From an uncultured Bacteroidales bacterium (GTDB lineage: Bacteria; Bacteroidota; Bacteroidia; Bacteroidales; UBA932): 40,053 bases of DNA. Positions 8,812 through 17,764 of this stretch are shown piece by piece (within the stretch, counting starts at the first letter, position 1; the number at the start of each line of letters is the position of its first letter). Under the pieces are notes generated by a model. The model was given only the letters and a program-made list of their open reading frames with translations, searched no databases and had not been told where the DNA came from. The DNA lies in NCBI GenBank assembly GCA_946406275.1, contig CAMJJZ010000006.1, positions 1 through 40,053 on the forward strand, in the 5' to 3' direction. The position numbers and the translations under genes were made by a program.

Positions 8812-9882
8812 ATGAAAAGAGTATCATATATAGCAATTGCGCTGCTTGCAGCCGCCTGCACCTCTACTGAATACCTTGACGTGGAGAATCTGGATCCGGT
8901 GCTTGTGATAAACGCCCAGATGACCAGTTCGGAGGACCAGCACACCATACATCTTTCCACCAGTTCACGTTCAAAGGTGAGTCCGGTCCCGGACGGCGCC
9001 GTGAGCATAAGGATAAACGGCGGTCCCTCCATTGCTGCCGTCTATACTGCCCCGGAGGAGGGGTACGAGGAGTTCTCATCGTCCAAATACATATTCACGG
9101 ACAAGCTTAACCCCGGAGACGAAATTGAAGTTACCGGAACCAAAGGCGCCCTCCAGGCGACGGCCACTGTAACCGTACCGGAGGAGCCCAATCTCCTTGG
9201 AGTTGAATTCAACCACGACGTAAAGCATGCCAATGCCACGGATACCGTCCTGGGCAGTGACGATTACTATGATCATTACTGGCCTTACGCGGAGCCCAAC
9301 CCCTACGACGGCAACATGTGGCATGAGATAAAGATCAAGTTGGCCGACACCCCCGGAGTAGACAATTACTACCGCCTGAGGGTATATCTGATAACGACTT
9401 TCACCAACGATGAGGGTACGGAGGTCAGTGACGGTTATCTGGGCCTGGATACCTCTTCTGAGCCGGTCCTCTCATCGGGTAACGCCGAAGGCGGCATCCT
9501 TGACACCATCAGCGAGAACGGCAACTCCTACTGTGTTTTCACCGACGCCCTGTTCAAGGACAAGGAATACACCCTGAAGCTGTACTTCCAGGAGTATCAG
9601 GTGATGTACATCCGCAAATACCACAATTTTGACGACGGGCACTTTGACGAGGAAACCGGCCTGTGGGTGGAACCGGAAATGCCCGAAGGGTGGAGTTATA
9701 ACGTAAAAATACTGGTACGGCTTTATTCAATAAGCCAGTACCAGTACATCTACCTGAAGGCCCTTGATCTGAGCGACATTGGAATGCTGTTCTCCGAGCC
9801 TGTCTCAATCCCCACCAACGTGGAGGGCGGAATGGGATTCGTGAACGTGGATTCCTACAAGGAAGTTCAGATGGACCTGTAA
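8812..9882 (+). CDS. DUF4249 domain-containing lipoprotein
   Basis: A 356-residue predicted lipoprotein with the signal peptide MKRVSYIAIALL and lipobox AAAC. The mature part follows the DUF4249 pattern: an early VLVINAQMTSSEDQHTIHLS strand, an immunoglobulin/CNA-B-like DGAVSIRINGG segment, LNPGDEIEVTGT, and a C-terminal half rich in Tyr and acidic residues. DUF4249 proteins are encoded beside TonB-dependent receptors in Bacteroidota and are thought to be surface or periplasmic partners; the molecular role is not established. It is last in the 378-9882 run. Its TAA lies five bases from the stop of the convergent rubrerythrin gene, leaving no room for a normal terminator. Confidence 0.85.
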   Translation: MKRVSYIAIALLAAACTSTEYLDVENLDPVLVINAQMTSSEDQHTIHLSTSSRSKVSPVPDGAVSIRINGGPSIAAVYTAPEEGYEEFSSSKYIFTDKLNPGDEIEVTGTKGALQATATVTVPEEPNLLGVEFNHDVKHANATDTVLGSDDYYDHYWPYAEPNPYDGNMWHEIKIKLADTPGVDNYYRLRVYLITTFTNDEGTEVSDGYLGLDTSSEPVLSSGNAEGGILDTISENGNSYCVFTDALFKDKEYTLKLYFQEYQVMYIRKYHNFDDGHFDEETGLWVEPEMPEGWSYNVKILVRLYSISQYQYIYLKALDLSDIGMLFSEPVSIPTNVEGGMGFVNVDSYKEVQMDL

Positions 9883-9887
9883 GAGAA

Positions 9888-10439
9888 TTACTTGCCTTCG
9901 AAAATACGCTTGTAAAGGCCAAGGAAACCTGCTCCGTGGCGGGCTTCGTCGCGGGCCATCTCGTGGATGGAGTCATGGATGGCGTCATAGCCAAGGGCCT
10001 TTGCCTTCTTGGCTATTGCAAGCTTGCCTTCGCATGCGCCGGCTTCAGCCTCATAGCGCTTCTTGAGGTTGGTCTTGGTGTCCCAGACAACTTCTCCAAG
10101 CATTTCTGCGATGCGGGCGGCGTGGTCTGCCTCCTCAAAAGCGTAGCGCTTGAAGGCGTCCGCCACCATGGGATAGCCTTCCCTGTCTGCCTGGCGGCTC
10201 ATGGCAAGGTACATGCCCACTTCTGAGCATTCTCCTGCGAAATGCTCCCTGAGGCCGGCCAGGATTTCCGGATCTACGCCCTTGGCAACGCCAAGCTCAT
10301 GCTCGCAGGCCCATTTGCCGTCTTCCTCTTTTACTTCGACGAATTTATCTGACTTAACGTGGCACACGGGGCACTCTGCGGGCGGGTTTTCACCTTCATA
10401 TACATATCCGCAGACAAGACATCTGAATTTCTTTTTCAT
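9888..10439 (-). CDS. rbr: Rubrerythrin with N-terminal rubredoxin domain (reverse-type)
   Basis: A 183-residue non-heme iron protein. The N-terminal rubredoxin-like iron centre is C7-x2-C10 ([10 protein letters not shown]) and C23-x2-C26 (CPVC). The ferritin-like diiron domain follows, with ligand helices [24 protein letters not shown] and DEARHGAGF. The domain order is the reverse of classical rubrerythrin, as in oxygen-tolerance proteins that act as NADH-linked peroxidases in anaerobes. It probably detoxifies hydrogen peroxide in the cytoplasm. The start at 10439 is chosen over an upstream in-frame start because it lies just after a promoter and gives the standard rubredoxin N-terminus; the longer frame would overlap the divergent gene at 10506. 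Confidence 0.93.
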   Translation of the reverse strand: MKKKFRCLVCGYVYEGENPPAECPVCHVKSDKFVEVKEEDGKWACEHELGVAKGVDPEILAGLREHFAGECSEVGMYLAMSRQADREGYPMVADAFKRYAFEEADHAARIAEMLGEVVWDTKTNLKKRYEAEAGACEGKLAIAKKAKALGYDAIHDSIHEMARDEARHGAGFLGLYKRIFEGK

Positions 10440-10467
10440 AGTAGCGGTGGTTTTAATGTTATTTTTA

Positions 10468-10499
10468 CAAATATAATAGTTTTTTCGTAAATTCGCGAA
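10468..10499 (-). promoter_or_regulatory. Promoter of the rubrerythrin gene
   Basis: On the minus strand TTCG (10496-10499), a 20-base spacer and TATATTTG (10468-10475) resemble the Bacteroidota consensus with one -33 mismatch. Transcription should begin near 10463, leaving a leader of about 24 nt. The plus-strand gene at 10506 has only a weak TAAATTCG (10488-10495) in the same 66-base gap, so the two divergent promoters would overlap. Confidence 0.6.
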
Positions 10500-10505
10500 T
10501 ATAAT

Positions 10506-13325
10506 ATGGAACCGTTTTTGAGGCAGGTGGCCCGGCATTATTTCAAGGGTCAGGACATAAAGGATACGTGTTTTATCTTCCCCAACCGCAGGTCCATGGT
10601 GTTTTTCCGCAAATACCTGGCAGACCTTGTGCGGGAATTAGGGAACGGCACTCCCCTGCCCGTGCCTCCCATGTTCACCATTAACGATTTCTTCTGCCGC
10701 CTGTACGGCGGAAAGGTAAGTGACCGCCTGCGTCTCCTTACCACGCTGTACTCCATCTATGCCGCGCATTACGGGAAGGCGGAGCCTCTGGACCAGTTCA
10801 TCTTCTGGGGAGACATAATGCTGGCGGACTTTGAGGACGTGGACAAATACCTGGTAGACGCCACTGCGCTCTTCCGCAACGTCTCCGAGTACAAGGACAT
10901 AAAGGACGATTACTCCTACCTCACGGATAACCAGAAAGACGCCATCAAGAGCTTCCTGGGCCACTTCCAGGACGGCGGCGGAGACAGCGAATCCGTCAAG
11001 AACCGCTTCCTGGGCATCTGGAATATACTTCTTCCAGTATATGAGGAGTTCAACCGCACCCTTCGGGAAAACGGTATGGCCTACGAGGGCATGGTCTACA
11101 GAGGTCTGGCCGATAGGCTAAAGAGCGGGGAACCCGCCCGGGACGTGCTTGAGAAAGCGTTCCCGGACGTACGCAAGTACGTATTCGTGGGCCTCAACGC
11201 CCTCAACGAGTGCGAGCGCCTGCTTCTTTCCAAGATGCGGGACGCCGGACTGGCCGAGTTCGTGTGGGACTATGTGACGACGCAGATTCAGGCATCGGCA
11301 AACAAATCGTCCTTCTTCATGAAGCGGAACGTGGCCGATTATAAGCAGGCGTTTGCCATCACCGCAGGCGGAGTGCCGGAGATTACGGTGGTGAGCGTTC
11401 CCTCCGGGGTTTCCCAGACAAAGCTGGCGCCGGAGATCCTGTCCCAGACTAGCGGAGATCCGGTTGAGACCGCCTTTGTGCTTCCGGACGAAAGTCTCCT
11501 CCTCCCGCTCCTCAACTCAATCCCCACGGAGTACGACAGCATTAACGTGACCATGGGTTATCCCATGAAAAACAGCGCCGTATACTTTCTGGTGGACGCC
11601 GTTGGCCGCATGCAGATGAAGCTCAGAAAGAGGGATGACGGCTGGTACTTCTACCACCGTGAGGTGAGCGAAATATTCTCCTCCAGCATACTGGGAGCCA
11701 TGCTCACGGAAGAGGAAAAGGCCGTTGTGGATAATGTGAAACGGGCCGCAAAGTACTATATTCCTCTGAAGGACCTTGCCGGCGGAAAAACACTTGAAAT
11801 GGTGTTCCGGCCGGTGGTGCAGGGCGCCGCGCCGGAGTACAACTCCGCGCTGTGCCGGTACCTGGCGGACTTCACCGGAGAGATTGGCCGCACGCTGGCA
11901 CGCCGGGGAGAGATGCCGCTGGAGCTGGATTTTGCAAAGAGGCTGCATACTGTACTGAATGTTCTTGCAGACACTCCCCTGGAGGTGCTTCCCCAGACAT
12001 GGCTCAAGGTCATGGAGAGCGCCGCGGAAGGCATTTCCGTGCCGTTCAAGGGAGAGCCCCTGAAGGGCCTTCAGGTAATGGGCCCGCTGGAAACGCGCGC
12101 GCTGGATTTCAATAATGTAGTAATCCTGAGCGCCAACGAGGGCATGTTCCCGCGCAGGAGCGTGAGCTCGTCGTTCATTCCTCCGGAGCTGCGGAAAGGC
12201 TTCGGCCTTCCCACGTACGAGTTCCAGGACGCCGTGTGGGCATACTACTTCTACCGCCTCCTCCAAAGGGCCTCCAAGGTGTGGCTGGTATATGACAGCC
12301 GCACGGAAGGCCTCCAGTCCGGAGAGGAAAGCCGGTATATCAAGCAGCTGGAGTATCACTTTGGAATAAAGGTAAGGCGCGTGGTTGCAGGTGCCAACCT
12401 GCAGCCCGTCCCGCCGGATCCCGATATAGATAAAACGCCGGAAGACGTGGAGATTATCCGCGGGAGCAACCTGTCGGCATCCACCCTGCAAAGTTACCTC
12501 AAATGCCAGGCCCAGTTCTACTACAAGGTGGTACAGAAGCTTGACACCCCGGACGAGGTGGCGGAATCACTGGACAGCGGCATGATAGGAAACGTTTTCC
12601 ATCACACCATGCAGGCGCTGTACTCCGGAAAAAGCATCGTCACGGCAGATGACATAAAGGCCATGAAGGCCGATGAAAAGGGCCTCAAGGCACTGGTCAG
12701 GGCCAAAATCCTGGAAGAAATGCACTCCGTTGAGGTCATCGGCCGCAACCTTGTCACGGAGCAGATAATCCTGGACTACGTGAACCGCACTCTTGAGTAC
12801 GATGAAAAACTCCTCCGGGACAGCAATTCCCCCGGCTTCACCATTCTTGGCCTGGAGAAACACATGTATACGGAGTTTGAAGGCTTCCACATCAAAGGCA
12901 TAATTGACCGCATGGACAGCTACCTCCCCGGCAAGGTGCGCATAGTGGACTACAAGACCGGCAAGGTTGAGAACGATGATATCAATATCACGGACGCCAA
13001 CGCCCAGAACGTGGCCGATAAACTGTTCGGCCCCAAAAACGAAGGCCGTCCCAAGATTGCCCTGCAGCTTTTCGTCTACGGCCTTCTGGCAGAAGCAGAC
13101 CCTAAGCTCAAGGGCCAGACCATAGTGAATTCCATCTACAGTACAGGGCGTCTTTTCACATCGCCCCTCCAGGACATGGAACAGTCCGGCGAGTTCTTCA
13201 GGACAGTAAAAGACCGCCTCAAGGACCTTCTGGCAGAGATTACGGACACCTCAGTCCCCTTCCACCGCATACAGGATCCCGACACCTGCAAGTGGTGTGA
13301 CTTCAAAGCAATCTGCGGGAAATAA
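10506..13325 (+). CDS. AddB-like PD-(D/E)XK exonuclease with iron-sulfur cysteines
   Basis: A 939-residue protein resembling AddB, the subunit of the AddAB (RecBCD-equivalent) double-strand-break resection nuclease. The C-terminal nuclease core has Asp801 (GIIDRMD) and D815-Y816-K817 (RIVDYKTGK), the PD-(D/E)XK residues. Cys667 (YLKCQ) with C928-x2-C931-x5-C937 ([10 protein letters not shown]) reproduces the split 4Fe-4S arrangement of AddB. A helicase-like middle includes [24 protein letters not shown] see no Walker A motif at the N-terminus ([12 protein letters not shown]), so the protein may not hydrolyse ATP itself. No AddA (UvrD-like) partner is adjacent, which is unusual. The ATG at 10506 is the first plausible start. 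Confidence 0.82.
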   Translation: MEPFLRQVARHYFKGQDIKDTCFIFPNRRSMVFFRKYLADLVRELGNGTPLPVPPMFTINDFFCRLYGGKVSDRLRLLTTLYSIYAAHYGKAEPLDQFIFWGDIMLADFEDVDKYLVDATALFRNVSEYKDIKDDYSYLTDNQKDAIKSFLGHFQDGGGDSESVKNRFLGIWNILLPVYEEFNRTLRENGMAYEGMVYRGLADRLKSGEPARDVLEKAFPDVRKYVFVGLNALNECERLLLSKMRDAGLAEFVWDYVTTQIQASANKSSFFMKRNVADYKQAFAITAGGVPEITVVSVPSGVSQTKLAPEILSQTSGDPVETAFVLPDESLLLPLLNSIPTEYDSINVTMGYPMKNSAVYFLVDAVGRMQMKLRKRDDGWYFYHREVSEIFSSSILGAMLTEEEKAVVDNVKRAAKYYIPLKDLAGGKTLEMVFRPVVQGAAPEYNSALCRYLADFTGEIGRTLARRGEMPLELDFAKRLHTVLNVLADTPLEVLPQTWLKVMESAAEGISVPFKGEPLKGLQVMGPLETRALDFNNVVILSANEGMFPRRSVSSSFIPPELRKGFGLPTYEFQDAVWAYYFYRLLQRASKVWLVYDSRTEGLQSGEESRYIKQLEYHFGIKVRRVVAGANLQPVPPDPDIDKTPEDVEIIRGSNLSASTLQSYLKCQAQFYYKVVQKLDTPDEVAESLDSGMIGNVFHHTMQALYSGKSIVTADDIKAMKADEKGLKALVRAKILEEMHSVEVIGRNLVTEQIILDYVNRTLEYDEKLLRDSNSPGFTILGLEKHMYTEFEGFHIKGIIDRMDSYLPGKVRIVDYKTGKVENDDINITDANAQNVADKLFGPKNEGRPKIALQLFVYGLLAEADPKLKGQTIVNSIYSTGRLFTSPLQDMEQSGEFFRTVKDRLKDLLAEITDTSVPFHRIQDPDTCKWCDFKAICGK

Positions 13326-13329
13326 AACT

Positions 13330-13360
13330 TTTGCAAATCAAATAATTATTTGTATCTTTG
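13330..13360 (+). promoter_or_regulatory. Strong promoter of rplY
   Basis: TTTG (13330-13333), a 19-base spacer and TATCTTTG (13353-13360) are an exact match to the Bacteroidota housekeeping consensus. It begins five bases after the stop of the AddB-like gene. Transcription should start around 13365, giving a leader of about 80 nt before the ATG at 13448. Confidence 0.85.
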
Positions 13361-13368
13361 CGCGCTTA

Positions 13369-13389
13369 AAAAAGCCACGCAGGCTTTTT
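13369..13389 (+). promoter_or_regulatory. Hairpin at the predicted 5' end of the rplY mRNA
   Basis: AAAAAGCC (13369-13376) and GGCTTTTT (13382-13389) form a perfect 8-bp stem with the 5-base loop ACGCA. It lies within a few bases of the predicted transcription start. It could stabilise the mRNA 5' end, act as a small leader element, or serve as a weak terminator for the upstream AddB-like gene. The sequence cannot separate these. Confidence 0.5.
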
Positions 13390-13447
13390 GGTGCAATGGG
13401 GTGCTTGAAACAAAGCACTGAGTAACACATTTTAAACAACAAAAACA

Positions 13448-14032
13448 ATGAAGCATTTTGCTCTTAAAGGCGAAATTCGCCAGAAAGGCAACAAAGCCGT
13501 CATCAAGGCTTTCCGCCGTCAGGGCCTGGTTCCTTGCAACCTTTATGGCCAGGGTCTCGAGAACATTCTTTTCACCGTTGATGAGAAGGAACTCAAAGGT
13601 CTCACCCATACTCCTGCATCCTACATCGTTGATCTGGATCTTGGAAAGAAGAAGTATACCGCAATTGCTCACGAGTATCAGTGGCATCCGGTAGAGGACA
13701 ACTGCCTCCACGTGGACTTCCTCGCAGTTAATGAGGAGAAGCCCATCGTCATTTCCGTTCCTCTGAACATCTCCGGTCACCCCAAGGGTGTTCAGGCTGG
13801 TGGTAAGTTCGTTCAGAGCGCACGCAGCCTCAAGGTTTGCGGCCTCATGAAGGACCTCCCGGATCAGCTCGACATCGATGTGACTCCCCTGGAGCTTGAC
13901 AAGAGGATGGTAGCCGGTGACCTCAAGTTTGAGGGTCTCCAGATTGTCTCCGACAAGAACACCATCATCTGCTCCGTCAAGACCACCCGTGCCATGCAGC
14001 AGGCTGCCGCCGAGGCCGCAAAGAACGCCTAA
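13448..14032 (+). CDS. rplY: 50S ribosomal protein L25/general stress protein Ctc
   Basis: A 194-residue member of the long (Ctc) form of ribosomal protein L25, which binds 5S rRNA. The N-terminal L25 domain (about 4-90) starts FALKGEIRQKGNKAVIKAFRRQGLVPCNLYG, and the C-terminal TL5/Ctc beta domain (about 98-180) contains VPLNISGHPKGVQAGG. The tail is Ala-rich (QQAAAEAAKNA). Codon use looks more restricted than in its neighbours, as expected for high expression, and it has the best promoter in the window. Peptidyl-tRNA hydrolase begins eight bases after its stop, a common L25-Pth pairing. The start follows an A-rich leader (AAACAACAAAAACA) with no Shine-Dalgarno. Confidence 0.95.
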   Translation: MKHFALKGEIRQKGNKAVIKAFRRQGLVPCNLYGQGLENILFTVDEKELKGLTHTPASYIVDLDLGKKKYTAIAHEYQWHPVEDNCLHVDFLAVNEEKPIVISVPLNISGHPKGVQAGGKFVQSARSLKVCGLMKDLPDQLDIDVTPLELDKRMVAGDLKFEGLQIVSDKNTIICSVKTTRAMQQAAAEAAKNA

Positions 14033-14040
14033 TCTGCAAG

Positions 14041-14646
14041 ATGGCTACTTACCTGGTTGTAGGGCTGGGAAATATTGGCGCCGAATACGCCAATACCCGC
14101 CACAACATGGGATTTATGATATTGGATGCCTGGGCTCAGGCATCCAATGTCCTTTTCCATACCGACAGGTACGGAGACATTGCCGAGATCTCCTTCAAGG
14201 GTCGTCACTTCACCCTTCTTAAGCCTTCCACGTACATGAACCTTAGCGGAAACGCCGTACGTTACTGGCTCCAGAAGCTTGACCTCCCGCTGGAGAACCT
14301 CATCGTGATTTCCGATGACCTCAATCTTCCCTTTGGCACCATCCGTATGCGCACCAGCGGCTCATGCGGCGGTCACAACGGACTGGAGAACATCACCTGG
14401 ACCCTGGAAAGTGACCAGTGGATCAGGATCCGCGTGGGAATAGGCAACGATTTCTCCCGCGGAGGGCAGATAGACTTCGTCCTTGGAGACATGGCACAGG
14501 AAGAGAGAGAGCAGATTCCGCAGTTGGCGGAGCGCATTGTCCAGGGTATAAAGGATATATCCACAATAGGCCCTGCGCGGGCTATGAACACCCTGAACAC
14601 CAAGCCCAAGCCTAAGCCGGAACCTGAATCAGACGCAGAAAATTAA
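14041..14646 (+). CDS. pth: Peptidyl-tRNA hydrolase
   Basis: A 201-residue cytoplasmic esterase that releases peptides from prematurely dropped peptidyl-tRNAs. Family signatures are present: VVGLGNIGAEYANTRHNMGF with the catalytic His21, KPSTYMNLSG, the DDLNLPFG segment, and GSCGGHNGLENI. A C-terminal extension of Lys-Pro and Glu-Pro repeats (KPKPKPEPESDAEN) goes beyond the usual end of about 190 residues and is probably disordered. It lies eight bases downstream of rplY and is closed by a strong hairpin terminator. Confidence 0.95.
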   Translation: MATYLVVGLGNIGAEYANTRHNMGFMILDAWAQASNVLFHTDRYGDIAEISFKGRHFTLLKPSTYMNLSGNAVRYWLQKLDLPLENLIVISDDLNLPFGTIRMRTSGSCGGHNGLENITWTLESDQWIRIRVGIGNDFSRGGQIDFVLGDMAQEEREQIPQLAERIVQGIKDISTIGPARAMNTLNTKPKPKPEPESDAEN

Positions 14647-14657
14647 CCCTATTTAAA

Positions 14658-14704
14658 AAATGTTGCAGATTTTTTCACTTTTTCTGCAACATTTATTTTT
14701 TTTC
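14658..14704 (+). terminator. Intrinsic terminator after pth
   Basis: A perfect 12-bp stem, AAATGTTGCAGA (14658-14669) with TCTGCAACATTT (14683-14694), has a T-rich 13-base loop and is followed by ATTTTTTTT. It lies 12 bases after the pth stop and should end the rplY-pth transcript. Confidence 0.85.
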
Positions 14705-14743
14705 TGCATCTATATAGTAGGTTTAGGTTTTAGTACACGTCAA

Positions 14744-14782
14744 GAAAACGGCCCCAGGAGGTAAAACTCCGGAGCCGTTTTC
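14744..14782 (-). terminator. Hairpin terminator after the transposase-like gene
   Basis: GAAAACGGC (14744-14752) pairs with GCCGTTTTC (14774-14782), and an inner GGAG (14757-14760) pairs with CTCC (14767-14770). It starts six bases past the stop of the minus-strand transposase-like gene and ends in a T-rich arm on either strand, so it may work in both directions. The rest of the 14647-14787 gap holds only the pth terminator and AT-rich sequence. Confidence 0.65.
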
Positions 14783-14787
14783 CTGTT

Positions 14788-15723
14788 TTACTTCACGCCA
14801 TAGTCCTTTGATTTCAGGACTTGTGACACTACTTTCGGGGATATCTTAAGCAGGCTTGCAATCTCCCACATTTTCATATTATATCTTGAGAACAGGTCTC
14901 CGGCCAGCCGGAATCGTTCCGGATCCGACAATTCTCCGATGCCGCTCTTATTGTATTCCTTGACTATAAGAGTACTTACGATATCATTTCTTTCAATGTC
15001 CGAAAGCTCCATTTCTTCATCAACCTCTCTTGAAATCCTGAGGCATGACTCATAATCCTTTACAAGCATTGTGAGCCAGTTCTTCACTGTCGGGAACAGC
15101 TCATAGAACTTCTTCGTCCTTACAAAGCACTGCGGCAGGACACCTATCTCAGGACTCAGGATCCAATCTTCCGGCAGTTCCTCTTTGGAACGAAGCATCT
15201 TTGTCAATTCCCGTTTTGAGTATTCGGATACCTTTTTTCCGCCAGCCCATTCATTTATGTCGCTGAAAGCGAGTCTTCCGGTCCCCCACTTATAACTGCA
15301 AGGCATACATATTCCCTTTTCATATGGATTTCGCGCCAGGTAAACATAAAGCGACCGCATGGAAGCCGCATTCTCAACCGGGATGAGTTTGAAGAAATAG
15401 TTCTCCGGCGGACCTTCGTACCCATCCTCCTCAAGCACGGCGGAGATGCGCCTCATGAGATAATCGAATATTTCCACACATGTGTCGCCCGTACAACTCA
15501 ATATAAGATGGATGTGGTTGGGCATTATCTCATAAGCATAGATAATAACGTCAAACTTGACTGCGATGATTGCCAGCGTGTTTACCACAAACGCAAAATG
15601 GCGGTCGGAATGGAATAAACGTTTACACATTTTTCCATCGGTACACAGATGATAATAGCCCTTGGGCATTTTGCGGTATTCCGCACGACTCCTCTTAATC
15701 TTTACCATATTTTTCCGGGCCAT
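14788..15723 (-). CDS. RAYT-like (IS200/Y1 family) transposase with C-terminal helix-turn-helix
   Basis: A 311-residue protein of the Y1 single-stranded-DNA transposase superfamily. The HUH motif is His70-Ile-His72 in MPNHIHLIL. The later YVYLARNPYEKGICM segment (about 126-140) matches the YIHxNPvrAG region of REP-associated tyrosine transposases; Tyr127 or a nearby Tyr is the likely nucleophile. The C-terminal 40 residues (RYNMKMWEIASLLKISPKVVSQVLK) look like a helix-turn-helix, making the protein longer than typical RAYTs (150-200). It has its own promoter and terminator and looks AT-richer than its neighbours, suggesting transfer or weak codon selection. A 104-bp palindromic repeat lies 130 bases upstream of its start. 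A single-copy domesticated role in repeat processing is inferred. Confidence 0.82.
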   Translation of the reverse strand: MARKNMVKIKRSRAEYRKMPKGYYHLCTDGKMCKRLFHSDRHFAFVVNTLAIIAVKFDVIIYAYEIMPNHIHLILSCTGDTCVEIFDYLMRRISAVLEEDGYEGPPENYFFKLIPVENAASMRSLYVYLARNPYEKGICMPCSYKWGTGRLAFSDINEWAGGKKVSEYSKRELTKMLRSKEELPEDWILSPEIGVLPQCFVRTKKFYELFPTVKNWLTMLVKDYESCLRISREVDEEMELSDIERNDIVSTLIVKEYNKSGIGELSDPERFRLAGDLFSRYNMKMWEIASLLKISPKVVSQVLKSKDYGVK

Positions 15724-15744
15724 GGCTTGTCATGGGACGGATTC

Positions 15745-15776
15745 CAAACATAGGCAAGATTTGCCGTCGTAGCAAA
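15745..15776 (-). promoter_or_regulatory. Promoter of the RAYT-like gene
   Basis: On the minus strand TTTG (15773-15776), a 20-base spacer and TATGTTTG (15745-15752) match the Bacteroidota consensus exactly. The predicted transcription start is about 15 bases before the ATG at 15723, so the gene appears to be transcribed and not simply relic DNA. Confidence 0.72.
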
Positions 15777-15853
15777 TACGGGAGAGTAAAAAGAGTGGTA
15801 TCACACGAATATTTATACCTTTTTTACGATTGCCCCTATTACTACGGAACTAT

Positions 15854-15957
15854 GGACCCGCTACGGTAGCATTATTGCCTTAAAACGTAACCACAGCGGT
15901 TCCATAGGATCCGCTGTGGTTGCATTTTTGCCCTTTTTTGACACCGGAGCGGTGCCT
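15854..15957 (+). repeat. 104-bp palindromic REP-like repeat, copy 1
   Basis: This copy matches the reverse complement of 22060-22163 without gaps at 97 of 104 positions. Its core is an 11-bp inverted repeat, AACCACAGCGG (15889-15899) with CCGCTGTGGTT (15911-15921), extended by TCC/GGA around a central ATA. A 5' palindrome GCTACGGTAGC (15861-15871) contains GTAG, and a 3' hairpin CACCG-GAG-CGGTG lies at 15942-15954. It sits between the sppA stop and the RAYT-like gene, and could also act as an sppA terminator. Confidence 0.9.
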
Positions 15958-15967
15958 TGGGGGTCAT

Positions 15968-17752
15968 TTATTGAATCTCTATGTCGTACGGGAGGCGGGC
16001 GTAGGCGGAGGTGGGTTTGTTGGAGGTGAGTTGCTGGATGGCAGGGCCCATAGCCTCAAACGGGGTGCCGGAGAGGATGGTGGGTTCCTCGTTGCCCTGG
16101 CCAAGGGCCATGCTCAGCTGCTGAGCCATGGTGAGGGGCTTGGGGAAGGAGACCACGCGGTAGTCCGCCTTGGTGTGGAGCCCGGCAAGGCCGGCTGCGT
16201 ACACAATGGCGTCTTCAAGGGTGCCAATCTCGTCTACAAGTGATATGTCAAGGGCGTCAGAACCAAGCCATACGCGGCCCTGGGCAAGCTGGTCCACGCG
16301 GGTGGGCTCAAGGGAGCGGCCTTCTGCCACAATGTTCACAAAGGTGTTGTAGATGTCTTCCACTGAAGCCTGCATGTAGGCTGTTTCCTTGGCGTCGAAG
16401 GGACGCATCAGGGAGAATATGTCGCTGTGCTTGTTGGAGCCTACGGTTTCCACGTTCACACCAAACTTGTGAGTGGTCTTTGAGAACTCCGGAATCATGG
16501 AGAACACGCCTATGGAGCCGGTGATGGTGTTGGCATTGGAATATACCTTCTGGCAGCCGTTGGAGATCCAGTAGCCGCCGGAGGCTGCGTAGTTGCCATA
16601 GGATGCCACAACGGGTTTCTCCTCCTGGAGGAGAGCCAGGGCGGCGCGGATCTTCTCCGATGCGCTTACGCTTCCGCCGGGAGAGTTCACCCTGAGGACC
16701 ACTGCCTTGACGGTGGCGTCCTTACGGACATCGTCAATGATTTTCACGAAGCGGTCTCCGGCTACGCCCTCGAATCCCTTGCCTTCTACGATGTCACCAT
16801 CGGCATATATGATGGCCACGTTGCTGCGGCCGGGGAGGCCGAGGTCCTTGTGGGCGTTGACGTAATCGGCAAAAGGAATGAGCTTAAGGTCCTTGGAATC
16901 AGATACCTGCGCAAGGGTGCAGAGCTTGTCCAGAAGGGCCTCGTGGTCCATGAGCTCGTCTACCAGGCCGGCCTTGAGGAAGTCTTCAGGGAAGACCAGG
17001 GCAAGGTCGTCGATGAGCTTGTTGAAATCAGCCTCAGATATCTCGCGGGCGGCGGTGATCTCTGCACACATGTTGTGCCAGGCGGAGTTTATCATCACCT
17101 GGTTCTGCTCCCTGTTTTCTGCGGAAGAGGATGAACGGATGTACATCTCACCGGCGCTCTTGTACTTTCCGTGACGGATGAGCTGGACGTTTACGCCAAG
17201 CTTGTTAAGGATATCCTTAAGGAACAGCATGGTGGCGGAAACGCCTACGAGCTGATAGGTTCCACCCTTGAGATTGCCCATGTAAATCTTGTCCGCGACG
17301 GTAGAAAGGTAATATGAGCCGTTTCCGGGATTCTCCGTGTATGCAACAACGGCCTTGCCGCTGCGGCGGAACTCCTTGAGTGCATCACGGAGTTCCTCAA
17401 GGTCTGCCATGCCGGCACTCACATTGTCCGGACGGAGGAGGATATACTTTACTCCGGGATCTGCGGCGGCGGTTTCAAGAGCCTTCACGGCGTCTCTGAG
17501 GCCCACGGGGGCCACCTGCATGTTGAGGCCGCTCAGGGAGAAGGCCGGCGTGGCCATCTCTGCGGGCTGTTCGCTTAACTGTATCTCAGAAAGGTTCAGA
17601 TCCAGAACGCCTTCCTTGGGAAGGACTTTGGAGGAACCGGACCCAATTGCCGACAGGCTGCCTATGAACATGAACAGCAGGAGGTACTTGATAATCTGAA
17701 CAATAAGGAGCCCGCATACCACTGCGAGCAGCATTTTACCGAAATCTTTCAT
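15968..17752 (-). CDS. sppA: Signal peptide peptidase SppA (67-kDa type)
   Basis: A 594-residue membrane-anchored serine/lysine protease that degrades cleaved signal peptides. One N-terminal transmembrane segment (about 6-35) is followed by tandem S49 domains. The general-base Lys198 is in HGKYKSAGE (first domain) and the nucleophile Ser391 is in NYAASGGYW (second domain), the split dyad of long-form SppA. NSPGGSVSASE (about 356-366) is the substrate-groove motif. It begins 12 bases after the clostripain-like gene and has no promoter of its own, so the two are probably co-transcribed. Its stop lies ten bases from repeat copy 1. Confidence 0.93.
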   Translation of the reverse strand: MKDFGKMLLAVVCGLLIVQIIKYLLLFMFIGSLSAIGSGSSKVLPKEGVLDLNLSEIQLSEQPAEMATPAFSLSGLNMQVAPVGLRDAVKALETAAADPGVKYILLRPDNVSAGMADLEELRDALKEFRRSGKAVVAYTENPGNGSYYLSTVADKIYMGNLKGGTYQLVGVSATMLFLKDILNKLGVNVQLIRHGKYKSAGEMYIRSSSSAENREQNQVMINSAWHNMCAEITAAREISEADFNKLIDDLALVFPEDFLKAGLVDELMDHEALLDKLCTLAQVSDSKDLKLIPFADYVNAHKDLGLPGRSNVAIIYADGDIVEGKGFEGVAGDRFVKIIDDVRKDATVKAVVLRVNSPGGSVSASEKIRAALALLQEEKPVVASYGNYAASGGYWISNGCQKVYSNANTITGSIGVFSMIPEFSKTTHKFGVNVETVGSNKHSDIFSLMRPFDAKETAYMQASVEDIYNTFVNIVAEGRSLEPTRVDQLAQGRVWLGSDALDISLVDEIGTLEDAIVYAAGLAGLHTKADYRVVSFPKPLTMAQQLSMALGQGNEEPTILSGTPFEAMGPAIQQLTSNKPTSAYARLPYDIEIQ

Positions 17753-17764
17753 ATAGAGGTATTG

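Noticed and set aside
6367..9882. SusC/SusD glycan-utilisation locus
   Set aside because: The receptor is too short for SusC, the partner is DUF4249 and not SusD, and no glycoside hydrolases or sigma/anti-sigma genes are nearby.
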